A stretch of DNA of 7,826 nucleotides from an uncultured Porphyromonas sp. (GCF_934359325.1 NZ_CAKRLH010000076.1:1-7826), one strand, 5' to 3'; numbered from the stretch's first letter, positions 1-7,277 are shown. Numbers and translations are program-made. Notes: a model not told the origin generated them from the sequence alone.

Positions 1-2343
1 AATCTTGAGTTCTGGGAGTGCTACCTGGGCTCAGAGGTAGGCGACTATCTTGTCTCCGCTGATCAGGTGCTGGCTCGCCTCCACTCCACCTCCGACCGCA
101 CTGCCTCGACTGAGGTGAGCGAGCCTGCTGAGGAGACCTCCGAGGAGGTTACCGAGGCTGTTGAGGCCGCCGCTGACAGTGCCAAGAGTGATGCCGAAGC
201 TCTGGCTCAGAAGATAGCTGCCGGTGCTGATACGACCGCTGTGGCTGAGACTGCCGAGACGCAGACGGCGTCCAAGGATAATCCTCTGCTCTCTCGTCTG
301 CAACTCTCCCGTGGTAGCTCTGCTGCCGTGGTCGCTGTTGCTCGTAAGGCTGACCGCGCCGCCATTGACTCGATGCTGAGCCTGCCTCAGGTGAGAGATG
401 TGCTGCCGCGTGACCTTGTCCTCCGCTGGGGCTCCAAGGAGCTGAGCGAGGGGAGCAATGTCTTCGAGCTGTATGCTCTCAAGGGTTCTCGCCGTGGCAA
501 TGAGCCGGCTCTCGCCGGTGACGTGGTCACCAGTGCCAAGAGTGAGATCAATCAGCAGCAGGGACGTCAGGATCCCGGTGTCTCCATGACTATGAATCCT
601 GAGGGTACCAAGGAGTGGGCTCGCCTGACGAAGGAGAATGTTGGCCGACCCATTGCTATTGTCCTCGATGACGTGGTCTACTCTGCACCTAATGTACTCA
701 ATGAGATCCCCAATGGTACCTCTCAGATCACCGGTCACTTCACCGTCGATGAAGCAACCGACCTTGCCAACACCCTTAAGTCGGGTAAGATGGCTGCCTC
801 CGTGCGTATCGTACAGGAGGACGTCGTGGGTCCGTCTCTTGGCGCTGCAGCCATTAAGGCGGGTGTGATCTCTTTCCTCATCGCTCTCGTCCTGCTGATG
901 ATTTACATGTGCCTCATCTATGGTCTCTTCCCCGGTATGGTGGTCGACCTGGCACTGCTGGTCAATCTCTTCCTCACCCTCGGTATCCTCGCTTCGATCC
1001 ATGCAGTCCTGACCCTGCCCGGTATCGCCGGTATGGTGCTGACGCTGGGTATGGCGGTGGATGCCAACGTGCTCGTCTTTGAGCGTATCAAGGAGGAGCT
1101 GAAGAAGGGTAAGACGATGCTGAAGTCGATCCAGGAGGGGTACGGTAATGCCTTCTCTGCGATCATCGACTCCAACGTCACCACGATCATGACCGGTCTG
1201 ATCCTTTATTTCTTTGGTTCAGGTGCGATCCGAGGCTTTGCCACCACCCTGATCATCGGTCTGCTGATCTCCCTCCTCACCGCAGTCTTCATGACCCGTG
1301 TGATCTTTGAGACCCGTGCGGAGAAGGGTAAGATGAATAATGTGACTTTTGACACTCCGATCTCTCGCCACTTCCTCGAGAATACTCATGTCGACTTCAT
1401 CGGACTTCGTAAGATCGGACTCACCGTTGCCGTTGCCATTCTCGCCATCGGTGGCGTGATGATGGCTACGATCGGCATCCCGAGAGGTATTGACTTCACC
1501 GGTGGCCGTAACTATGTGGTCAAGTTTGATCACAACGTGACGCCTGCCGAGATTTCTTCTCTCGTCAGCCCGGCACTCGACGGCCATGTCAGTGTGATCC
1601 GCATCACCTCAGAGGATCAGGTGCGTATCTCGACCAACTACAAGGTGGGGACCAATACCCCCGAGGTGGACAAGGAGATCGAGACTAAGCTCTATGAGAG
1701 CCTGCAGTCCCAGCTGCCTCAGGGTACGACTCAGGATCAGTTTGTCGAGCAAAATATCCAGAGCTCGCAGAAGGTGGGTGCCAGTGTCGCTGATGACATC
1801 AAGACTGGTGCCACGATCGCCGTGATCCTCTCCCTGATCGTGATGGGTATCTATATCCTGATCCGCTTCAAGGACTACGCCTTCTCCGTAGGTGCCTTCG
1901 CTTCGGTGACCTTCAATACCTGCGTGATCATCGCATTCTACGCAATCCTCTGGAAGATCATGCCCTTCACGATGGAGATCGATATGAACTTTATCGCCGC
2001 CGTGCTGGCGATCATCGGTTACTCGATCAATGATACCATCGTCGTCTTCGACCGTATCCGTGAGGAGCTGAAGTACCACCCCGATATGGAGCGCAAGGAG
2101 CTCTTCAATCGCTCCCTCAATATCACCCTTACCCGTACCATCAATACCAGTACGAGTACCTTGCTGGTGGTGCTGATCATCTTCTTCTTCGGAGGTGCCA
2201 GCATGAGGAGCTTTACCTTCGCCATCATCCTCGGTATCATCTTCGGTACGCTGAGTACCCTCTTCGTAGCGTCGCCGATCGCCTGGATGATTAACAACCG
2301 CAACCATAAGAAGGCTCAGCAGAAGCTTACTGCTCGTCGGTAA
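1..2343 (+). CDS. secDF: SecDF fusion protein (protein translocase accessory subunit), 5' end outside window
   Basis: SecD and SecF form the proton-driven inner-membrane accessory complex that helps SecYEG complete export across the membrane. Here they are one polypeptide, as is usual in Bacteroidota. The reading frame is open from base 1, so the start lies upstream; the GTG at 67 is only an internal codon. In the window, an acidic Ala/Glu-rich stretch (about 85-280) precedes the SecD P1 periplasmic region, whose head resembles the family pattern (IAIVLDDVVYSAP, about 652-690). SecD membrane segments follow from about 860, with the signature GMAVDANVLVFERIKEE (about 1048-1098). The SecF half begins near 1400 with a membrane segment and GIDFTGG (about 1489-1509). 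It carries GYSINDTIVVFDRIREEL (about 2017-2070) and RTINTSTSTLLVVL, then the last membrane helices. The stop is TAA at 2341. The terminator directly after it indicates the end of the transcript. Identification is firm. Confidence 0.97.
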   Translation, partial: NLEFWECYLGSEVGDYLVSADQVLARLHSTSDRTASTEVSEPAEETSEEVTEAVEAAADSAKSDAEALAQKIAAGADTTAVAETAETQTASKDNPLLSRLQLSRGSSAAVVAVARKADRAAIDSMLSLPQVRDVLPRDLVLRWGSKELSEGSNVFELYALKGSRRGNEPALAGDVVTSAKSEINQQQGRQDPGVSMTMNPEGTKEWARLTKENVGRPIAIVLDDVVYSAPNVLNEIPNGTSQITGHFTVDEATDLANTLKSGKMAASVRIVQEDVVGPSLGAAAIKAGVISFLIALVLLMIYMCLIYGLFPGMVVDLALLVNLFLTLGILASIHAVLTLPGIAGMVLTLGMAVDANVLVFERIKEELKKGKTMLKSIQEGYGNAFSAIIDSNVTTIMTGLILYFFGSGAIRGFATTLIIGLLISLLTAVFMTRVIFETRAEKGKMNNVTFDTPISRHFLENTHVDFIGLRKIGLTVAVAILAIGGVMMATIGIPRGIDFTGGRNYVVKFDHNVTPAEISSLVSPALDGHVSVIRITSEDQVRISTNYKVGTNTPEVDKEIETKLYESLQSQLPQGTTQDQFVEQNIQSSQKVGASVADDIKTGATIAVILSLIVMGIYILIRFKDYAFSVGAFASVTFNTCVIIAFYAILWKIMPFTMEIDMNFIAAVLAIIGYSINDTIVVFDRIREELKYHPDMERKELFNRSLNITLTRTINTSTSTLLVVLIIFFFGGASMRSFTFAIILGIIFGTLSTLFVASPIAWMINNRNHKKAQQKLTARR

Positions 2344-2364
2344 TCCCCTGCACTGAGATTTATC

Positions 2365-2408
2365 AGAGTCCGACCTGCCGATCTATTCGGCGGGTCGGGC
2401 TCTTTTCT
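2365..2408 (+). terminator. Intrinsic terminator of secDF
   Basis: A 17-bp stem pairs 2365-2381 with 2387-2403, with a 5-nt loop (TCTAT) and two G-T wobble pairs. It is followed by a T-rich run (TTTTCT). It starts 22 bases after the secDF stop codon, so it should end that transcript. Confidence 0.92.
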
Positions 2409-2472
2409 ATATAAGGTGTCCCCAATAGAGCTGCAAAGATACCACCTCCACGTGAGCCATTGTCTCATACAG

Positions 2473-2482
2473 TCTGCTTGGG
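2473..2482. repeat. Left 10-bp direct repeat flanking the palindromic element (possible target-site duplication)
   Basis: TCTGCTTGGG directly abuts the left terminal inverted repeat and recurs identically and in the same orientation at 2894-2903, directly after the right one. The match is 11 bp if the preceding G is counted, but that G overlaps the right inverted repeat. A direct repeat at both outer borders of an inverted-repeat element is the classic mark of transposition. The length is long for a target-site duplication. Confidence 0.6.
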
Positions 2483-2578
2483 CAGGGATGACGCATTTGA
2501 GCATTAAGGCAAAGAAGTGATAATCCCTGTCGCTGTGCAATCCTGTCGACGATCCCAGCCATGCTGCTACCGCTTGCC

Positions 2579-2609
2579 GATCCCACAGGGGCGAAGCCCC
2601 GGAGGGATC
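2579..2609. repeat. Two-tier hairpin with GAA loop inside the element
   Basis: The outer stem GATCCC (2579-2584) pairs with GGGATC (2604-2609). Inside it, GGGGC (2588-2592) pairs with GCCCC (2596-2600) around the loop GAA. The core GCGAAGC is known as an exceptionally stable DNA mini-hairpin. Confidence 0.7.
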
Positions 2610-2632
2610 ATCGCTTTTAGACCAGGTGTCGA

Positions 2633-2645
2633 GGCACGTAGTGCC
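2633..2645. repeat. Mini-hairpin with GTA loop
   Basis: GGCAC (2633-2637) pairs with GTGCC (2641-2645) around a three-base loop. Its mirror partner in the right half of the element is the TAC-loop hairpin at 2778-2790. Confidence 0.6.
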
Positions 2646-2680
2646 GAAGACCCGGGAAACGACGACGCCTTCAAGGTATA

Positions 2681-2742
2681 CGACCCCGGCAGGGTGTCGC
2701 ACATACCAGTCAGTCAATCAGTGCGACACCCTAGCGGGGTCG
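2681..2742. repeat. Central inverted repeat, 22-bp arms
   Basis: Arm 2681-2702 and arm 2721-2742 are reverse complements at 20 of 22 positions, including the exact 13-mer AGGGTGTCGCAC plus flanking CCCC/GGGG blocks. They are separated by an 18-nt spacer holding the short direct repeat CAGTCAGTCA. This forms the centre of symmetry of the larger palindromic element. Confidence 0.8.
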
Positions 2743-2766
2743 CGGGATCGCTAGCAACGCCTGCCC

Positions 2767-2830
2767 CCCGGGTCGTCGGGGCTACGCCCCTTGACCCGGG
2801 TCTAAAAAGCGGGCACCCCTGTCGGGGTGC
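2767..2830. repeat. Paired hairpins in the right half of the element
   Basis: CCCGGGTC (2767-2774) pairs with GACCCGGG (2793-2800), enclosing GGGGC-TAC-GCCCC (2778-2790). A second hairpin follows: GCACCCC (2813-2819) with GGGGTGC (2824-2830) around loop TGTC. Together with the left-half hairpins they give the element a row of stable stems on either strand. Confidence 0.7.
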
Positions 2831-2893
2831 ATCGTTCACCACTCTTCACAATGAGTGGAGTGGCTCCTGTAATGCTCAAATGCGTCACCCCTG

Positions 2894-2903
2894 TCTGCTT
2901 GGG
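2894..2903. repeat. Right 10-bp direct repeat flanking the palindromic element
   Basis: Second copy of TCTGCTTGGG, directly after the right terminal inverted repeat. See the left copy at 2473-2482. The remaining DNA from 2904 to the promoter near 2971 shows nothing else recognisable. Confidence 0.6.
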
Positions 2904-2970
2904 TCTCCTCACTGCAATTATCCTCTTCAATTGTTGGGTCGGGGCTCTGATGTTTTATGGGTAATTTCTA

Positions 2971-2978
2971 TACCTTTG
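2971..2978 (+). promoter_or_regulatory. Bacteroidota-type -7 box for the outer-membrane protein gene
   Basis: TACCTTTG is a perfect match to the Bacteroidota -7 consensus TAnnTTTG and sits in the common context TATACCTTTGCA. A start site about 6-7 bases downstream would leave a leader of roughly 33 nt before the ATG at 3018. No convincing -33 TTTG box is present at the usual spacing. The leader is A-rich and lacks a Shine-Dalgarno, as expected in this phylum. Confidence 0.65.
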
Positions 2979-3017
2979 CATACACAGAAGACAATAACAA
3001 ATAGATGTAATAGTCCT

Positions 3018-3596
3018 ATGAACGTAAAAAAGTGGATGCTCGCAGCAGCTGCCCTGCTGCTCTCTGCCTCGTTTGCCTCAGGTGCCAAGGCGCAGCAGGT
3101 GCTCACGGAGGGCCCTCTCAATGAGGTGAAGATCAATCTCCCGATGGCTCTCGCCGGCAATATCGAGCTCTCCTACGACCGGATCCTGCTGGAGGACCTG
3201 TCGCTCGGTGTCGCTGCCAGTGCCGCCTGGGAGGACTCCTATCCCTACAAGCTTGCGGTTATGCCCTATACCCGGTGGTTCTTCTGGAAGCACCGCGGGC
3301 AGGACGAGTTCCCCGGTGCCGGCTTTTTCATCGAGGTAAATGCCGGTTTCTTTGATTGCAAGTACACCAAGATAAATACCATCTCCAATGGCATGAACGG
3401 CGGCCTCAAGATAGATAGTGAGGATGCCAACGGCTTTGGTGCCGGACTCGGTCTCGCTATAGGCTGGAAATGGATTTCCAAGAGTGGTTTTGTCGGTGAG
3501 ATCTACACCGGTGCCGGACGCAACTTCGTCTCTGAGACCAATGGCGACGTGCCGGCCTACATCCGTAGTGGCATCAGCCTGGGCTATCGCTTCTGA
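3018..3596 (+). CDS. Small outer-membrane beta-barrel protein, DUF3575-like
   Basis: 192 residues. The ATG at 3018 is chosen because it starts a textbook signal peptide: MNVKKW, a hydrophobic Ala/Leu stretch, then cleavage near AKA|QQ at about residues 26-28. It also lies just below a good promoter. The frame stays open upstream to 2517, but that stretch is the palindromic element and is unlikely to be coding. The mature part alternates aromatic and small residues in beta-strand fashion (ELSYDRILLEDLSLGVAAS, RWFFWKHRG, GFFIEVNAGFF, GAGLGLAIGWKW). It ends in LGYRF with a terminal Phe, typical of outer-membrane barrels. It resembles small Bacteroidota barrels of the DUF3575 type, but that family assignment comes from memory of the pattern and was not searched. 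Ligand and role are unknown. It appears to be transcribed alone, with a terminator directly after it. Confidence 0.8.
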   Translation: MNVKKWMLAAAALLLSASFASGAKAQQVLTEGPLNEVKINLPMALAGNIELSYDRILLEDLSLGVAASAAWEDSYPYKLAVMPYTRWFFWKHRGQDEFPGAGFFIEVNAGFFDCKYTKINTISNGMNGGLKIDSEDANGFGAGLGLAIGWKWISKSGFVGEIYTGAGRNFVSETNGDVPAYIRSGISLGYRF

Positions 3597-3615
3597 TCCT
3601 TACTGATCCAACTAT

Positions 3616-3661
3616 AAAGAGTGGGCAACTTCCCCTATGAACGGGAGGCTGCCCACTCTTT
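3616..3661. terminator. Bidirectional terminator between convergent genes
   Basis: A 12-bp perfect outer stem, AAAGAGTGGGCA (3616-3627) with TGCCCACTCTTT (3650-3661), has additional pairing inside (CTTCCC with GGGAG). A/T-rich tails on both sides let it work for the rightward barrel gene and for the leftward gene whose stop codon begins 14 bases away. Confidence 0.88.
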
Positions 3662-3674
3662 CTATTCCTATTAG

Positions 3675-4379
3675 TCAGGGGCGCTTGAAGTCTGTCAGCT
3701 CCTTTACGCTCAGCTCTTTGCCCTTCCTCTTCTCCTCCCTATAGAGACCTCTCCCCGGGATGATCCACTGAGTGATCTCCTCTCGCTCTACCTCCTCCTC
3801 TCGCTTACCCATCACCTTGACATCGGTCTTGGATACCATGGTGTAGGAGCGCACGATCGTCGAGACCTCGCCGAGAGGCGTCTTCCGGGTCTCTCTCCGG
3901 AGGATCTTGTCCCCCTCCATGGTTATGGTGAGGTGGAGATTGAGTAGCCCGAGTAGCTTGACCTTCGCCTTCACATCCAGTGTCTGATCGGGAAAGGTCT
4001 GTCCGGGGGTCCCCTGCAAGGGAAGCATCCTGAAACGGTCTCCACTGAGGCAATTGATCTCGACCTTGGCAAGCTTAGCCGCCTTGCCAGTCATCTTCTG
4101 ACGGACAAGAGTCCTCAGCTCATCCATGGAGTAGTAGACACCGTCGGGCAGCACTATCTCAGATATAGGGATCTCGTCCGAGCCGCCCGGTACGCTGCTC
4201 CAGACGTTGTTGCCCTTGACACGGTGGAGTGTTAGCTGCTCTGTTGAGCTTTTCCCGTCCTTCCAGGTTGTCGTATAGGTTGCCTGGGTGCCTATAGGAT
4301 CAGAAGGGATAAAGATCTGTGCGGATGCCGAGAGTGCTGTAAGCAACAGTGGCAGTAGAGTGATGATCAGTTTTCTCAT
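3675..4379 (-). CDS. Exported TapB/DUF3108-like family protein
   Basis: 234 residues from the ATG at 4379-4377. That start opens a signal peptide (MRKLIITLLPLLLTALSASA, then Q) and lies about 24 nt below a -7 box. A longer in-frame start at 4445 would add 22 residues read from the upstream terminator and promoter. There is no lipobox Cys at the cleavage site, so the product should be periplasmic or surface-exposed, not a lipoprotein. The mature part starts with a pattern seen in Bacteroidota TapB/DUF3108-like proteins (IGTQATYTTTWKDGKSS). It continues through beta-rich segments (LHLTITMEGDKILRRETRKTPLG) and ends with the characteristic WIIPGRGLYREE...KELSVKELTDFKRP, that is, a 'W-x-GxGLvree...sxxELt' ending. 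No catalytic residues are evident. Function is unknown; a beta-sheet or lipocalin-like binding fold is only a guess. The highly charged KREEEVEREE tract near the C-terminus is unusual. Confidence 0.75.
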   Translation of the reverse strand: MRKLIITLLPLLLTALSASAQIFIPSDPIGTQATYTTTWKDGKSSTEQLTLHRVKGNNVWSSVPGGSDEIPISEIVLPDGVYYSMDELRTLVRQKMTGKAAKLAKVEINCLSGDRFRMLPLQGTPGQTFPDQTLDVKAKVKLLGLLNLHLTITMEGDKILRRETRKTPLGEVSTIVRSYTMVSKTDVKVMGKREEEVEREEITQWIIPGRGLYREEKRKGKELSVKELTDFKRP

Positions 4380-4409
4380 ATCAGTTTGTTGCTTCGTGAC
4401 TTGATGTTC

Positions 4410-4417
4410 CAAATGTA
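4410..4417 (-). promoter_or_regulatory. -7 box for the TapB-like gene
   Basis: On the minus strand this reads TACATTTG, a match to TAnnTTTG, about 30 bases above the ATG at 4379. It lies only two bases below the poly-U tract of the ppdK terminator, so the ppdK terminator and this promoter are packed together. A -33 TTTG at normal spacing would fall inside the terminator stem and is not seen. Confidence 0.5.
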
Positions 4418-4419
4418 GC

Positions 4420-4463
4420 AAAAAAAGAGAGGAGCTGCCCCACATAATCGGGACAGCTCCTCT
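4420..4463 (-). terminator. Intrinsic terminator of ppdK
   Basis: A 14-bp stem pairs 4450-4463 with 4428-4441 (one G-U wobble when read on the minus strand) around an 8-nt loop. It is followed on the minus strand by seven T residues (4420-4426). It begins about 28 bases after the ppdK stop codon. Confidence 0.92.
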
Positions 4464-4491
4464 TTATCTTATCTCACAGTGAGACTAAGTG

Positions 4492-7251
4492 TCACTCCTG
4501 CATCGCAGCCTCAGCATCCTTACGGTGCTCGATGGCAGCCTGTGCCGCTGCCACACGGGCGATCGGGATACGATAGGGCGAGCAGCTGACGTAATTCAGC
4601 CCGACGGAGTCGCAGAACTTCACACTCGACGGTTCACCTCCGTGCTCACCGCAGATACCGCATACCAGCTCGGGACGGGCCTTGCGACCACGCTCGGCAG
4701 CGATACGGATCAGCTGACCCACACCGTCCTGGTCGAGTACCTGGAAGGGATCCACATTAAGGATCTTCTTCTCGAGGTAGACGGGGAGGAAGGATGCGAT
4801 GTCGTCACGAGAGTAGCCAAAGGTCATCTGCGTGAGGTCGTTGGTACCGAAGGAGAAGAACTCTGCCGAGGCGGCAATCTTGTCTGCCGTCAGGGCTGCA
4901 CGGGGCACCTCGATCATCGTACCGATCTTGAAGTCGATTCGAGTACCCTCCTCCTCGAAGAGTGCCTCAGCTGTCTCGGTGATGATGCGCTTCTGCTCAT
5001 TGAACTCCTGTACGATACCTGCCAGCGGCACCATGATCTCGGGGATGGGGTTGTGTCCCTCCTTCTTCAGCTCGATGGCAGCACCGAGGATCGCTCTCGT
5101 CTGCATGATCGTGATCTCCGGATAGGTATTGCCGAGACGGCAACCACGGTGACCCAGCATAGGATTGTGCTCAGCCAGCTGCTGTACGCGGTCACGGATG
5201 TACTTCACCGTCACGCCCATATCCTGAGCCATCTCCTCCTGACCCTTGGCGTCGTGGGGGACAAACTCATGCAGTGGCGGATCCAGCAGGCGGACGATCA
5301 CCGGATGACCATCCATGGCGAGGAAGATCGACTTGAAGTCCTCCCTCTGGATCGGGAGCAGCACCTCGAGTGCCTTGTACCGATCCTCGGCAGTCTCGGA
5401 GAGGATCATGTGGCGGATCGCCTTGATCTTCTTTCCGTCGAAGAACATATGCTCCGTACGGCAGAGACCGATACCTACGGCACCAAACTTCCGTGCCACA
5501 TTGGCATCGCGACCGGTATCGGCATTGGCACGCACGACCATGCGGCTGTGCTTGGAGCAGAGATCCATCAGCATCTGGAAGTCCTCGTCCAGCTCAGGAG
5601 CCTCAGTCTTGAGCTCACCCTCGTAGATACGACCGGTGGAGCCATTGATGGAGATGTGATCTCCCTCGTGGAAGACCTTATCCCCTACGGTGATGGTGCG
5701 GGCCTTGTAGTCGATATTGAGCGCTCCTGCACCGGTGATACAGCACTTACCCATACCACGTGCTACCACGGCAGCGTGACTGGTCATACCACCGCGCGCG
5801 GTGAGGACACCATCTGCCACCTGCATACCGGCAAGATCCTCGGGTGAGGTCTCGTCGCGGACCAGGATCACACGGTGACCCTCCTTGTGGTGGAGCTCCT
5901 GAGCATCGTCAGCAAAGAAGCAGATGATACCTGTAGCGGCACCGGGGGAGGCGGGCAGACCGCGAGCGATGAGTGTGGCACTCTTCTCCATCTTCTTGTC
6001 GAAGACCGGGTGGAGCAGCTCGTCCAGCTTATTGGGCTCGATGTGCTCGATGGCAGCCTCCTCGTCGATCATGCCGTCACGGAGCAGGTCCATGGCGATC
6101 TTGACCATCGCCCGACCGGTACGCTTTCCGTTACGGGTCTGGAGGAACCAGAGCTTACCCTCCTGGACGGTAAACTCCATATCCTGCATATCGTGGTAGT
6201 GCTGCTCCAGCTTGTGCTGGATCTCGAAGAGCTCCTTGTAGATCTCCGGCATCGCCTCCTCGAGAGAGGGGTGCTCGGACTTGCGCTCCTCCTCGCTGAT
6301 CCCCTTGTACTCGGCGAACTGCCGCGAGCCCTTGAGGGTGATCTGGCTCGGGGTGCGGATGCCGGCAACGACGTCCTCGCCCTGTGCGTTGATCAGGTAC
6401 TCGCCGTTGAAGACATTCTCACCCGTGGCGGCATCGCGTGAGAAGCAGACGCCGGTGGCACTGGTGTCGCCCATGTTACCGTAGACCATCGCCATGACGG
6501 TCACAGCCGTTCCCCACTCCTCGGGGATGCCCTCCATGCGACGGTAGAGCACGGCGCGCTCATTCATCCATGAGCTAAAGACGGCAAAGATGGCACCCCA
6601 CAGCTGCTCGTGGACATCCTGCGGGAAGGGCTTGCCGGTCTTCTCCAGCACGGCAGCCTTGAAGCGCTTCACCAGCTCCTTCAGGTCCTCCACCTCCAGC
6701 TCCGTATCCTGGGTGACGCCCTTAGCCTTCTTCACCGCACGGATCTCCAGCTCGAAGGGGTCGATGTCGTCCTTATTCTCGGGCTTCAGTCCCAGTACCA
6801 CATCGCCGTACATCTGTACGAAGCGGCGGTAAGAGTCCCATGCGAAGCGAGGGTTATTGGTCAGCTTGGCAAGTCCCTCGACAGCCTCATCATTGAGACC
6901 AAGATTGAGGATGGTGTCCATCATACCCGGCATGGAGGCGGGAGCGCCGGAGCGGACCGAGACGAGGAGCGGATTAGCCGGGTCGCCAAAGGTACGTCCC
7001 ACGAGTGCCTCGATCTTACCGATATTTGCCTTTACGTCCTCGGCGAGAGACTTGCGGATATTCTCTGCGCCCTCGGTCTGATAGGCTCTGCAGACCTCTG
7101 TCGTGATTGTAAATCCGGGAGGCACCGGTACGCCTACGAGGTTCATCTCGGCGAGGTTGGCTCCCTTACCGCCGAGGAGCATGCGCATATCTGCGCGACC
7201 CTCGGCCTTGCCGTTGCCAAAGGAGTAAATCTTCTTACTGCTTTCGCTCAT
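4492..7251 (-). CDS. ppdK: Pyruvate, phosphate dikinase
   Basis: 919 residues, near the family's usual 870-920. The enzyme reversibly interconverts pyruvate + ATP + Pi and phosphoenolpyruvate + AMP + PPi in the cytosol, serving gluconeogenesis or PPi-linked glycolysis in anaerobes. The N-terminal ATP-grasp domain carries GGKGANLAEM (residues 27-36). The swivelling phosphohistidine domain has GGMTSHAAVVARGMGK with catalytic His492 and the regulatory-type Thr490. The C-terminal PEP/pyruvate barrel has metal ligands Glu781 (MIEVPR) and Asp805 (GTNDLTQMTFG) and catalytic Cys867 (CGEHGG). The spacing of these three matches Glu745/Asp769/Cys831 of the Clostridium symbiosum enzyme exactly. The ATG at 7251 is preferred over one at 7320, because the extra 23 residues (MLLRKLINSI...) are A/T-rich leader sequence not seen in the family. 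It is monocistronic by its own terminator and is divergent from an FNT transporter gene. A PPDK regulatory kinase/phosphatase gene is not in the window. Confidence 0.98.
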   Translation of the reverse strand: MSESSKKIYSFGNGKAEGRADMRMLLGGKGANLAEMNLVGVPVPPGFTITTEVCRAYQTEGAENIRKSLAEDVKANIGKIEALVGRTFGDPANPLLVSVRSGAPASMPGMMDTILNLGLNDEAVEGLAKLTNNPRFAWDSYRRFVQMYGDVVLGLKPENKDDIDPFELEIRAVKKAKGVTQDTELEVEDLKELVKRFKAAVLEKTGKPFPQDVHEQLWGAIFAVFSSWMNERAVLYRRMEGIPEEWGTAVTVMAMVYGNMGDTSATGVCFSRDAATGENVFNGEYLINAQGEDVVAGIRTPSQITLKGSRQFAEYKGISEEERKSEHPSLEEAMPEIYKELFEIQHKLEQHYHDMQDMEFTVQEGKLWFLQTRNGKRTGRAMVKIAMDLLRDGMIDEEAAIEHIEPNKLDELLHPVFDKKMEKSATLIARGLPASPGAATGIICFFADDAQELHHKEGHRVILVRDETSPEDLAGMQVADGVLTARGGMTSHAAVVARGMGKCCITGAGALNIDYKARTITVGDKVFHEGDHISINGSTGRIYEGELKTEAPELDEDFQMLMDLCSKHSRMVVRANADTGRDANVARKFGAVGIGLCRTEHMFFDGKKIKAIRHMILSETAEDRYKALEVLLPIQREDFKSIFLAMDGHPVIVRLLDPPLHEFVPHDAKGQEEMAQDMGVTVKYIRDRVQQLAEHNPMLGHRGCRLGNTYPEITIMQTRAILGAAIELKKEGHNPIPEIMVPLAGIVQEFNEQKRIITETAEALFEEEGTRIDFKIGTMIEVPRAALTADKIAASAEFFSFGTNDLTQMTFGYSRDDIASFLPVYLEKKILNVDPFQVLDQDGVGQLIRIAAERGRKARPELVCGICGEHGGEPSSVKFCDSVGLNYVSCSPYRIPIARVAAAQAAIEHRKDAEAAMQE

Positions 7252-7277
7252 ACTATTTGTTTCTTTTGATTTATATT

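Larger units (their letters stand above)
2483..2893. mobile_element. MITE-like palindromic element, 411 bp, no transposase
   Basis: The outer ends are inverted repeats: 2483-2506 and 2870-2893 are reverse complements at 23 of 24 positions and begin CAGGGRTGACGC. Direct repeats TCTGCTTGGG flank the element on both sides. The interior is itself an imperfect palindrome. The left stretch 2611-2660 (with CGCTTTTAGACC and a GTA-loop hairpin) is matched in reverse complement by 2767-2810 (AAAAAGCG, GACCCGGG and a TAC-loop hairpin), and near the centre are 22-bp arms at 2681-2702 and 2721-2742. No reading frame inside resembles a transposase or any known protein. The best reading is a non-autonomous element moved in trans, or a chromosomal palindromic repeat family. 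I do not recognise a named family. Additional genomic copies would settle it. Confidence 0.62.

Noticed and set aside
1609..2307. 232-codon open frame on the - strand opposite secDF
   Set aside because: It is extremely rich in Asp/His/Gly/Glu and lies fully within the conserved SecF part, so it is a shadow of codon bias. The same applies to the frame at 31-1002.
2316..2717. 133-codon open frame on the - strand across the secDF terminator and the left half of the palindromic element
   Set aside because: It crosses a terminator hairpin and an element border, has no promoter, and looks like translated repeat sequence.
2483..2893. Inverted-repeat region as a phage or integron attachment site, or a replication origin
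   Set aside because: There is no integrase, no DnaA-box cluster and no tRNA. The terminal inverted repeats with flanking direct repeats fit a transposed element better.
4380..4445. Upstream start of the TapB-like gene adding 22 residues
   Set aside because: It would start inside the ppdK terminator and put non-signal residues in front of a complete signal peptide.
4489..5847. 452-codon open frame on the + strand opposite ppdK
   Set aside because: It is antisense to a firmly identified enzyme, rich in His/Asp/Leu/Thr as expected from mirrored codon bias, and has no recognisable domain. Long antisense frames are common opposite GC-rich genes.
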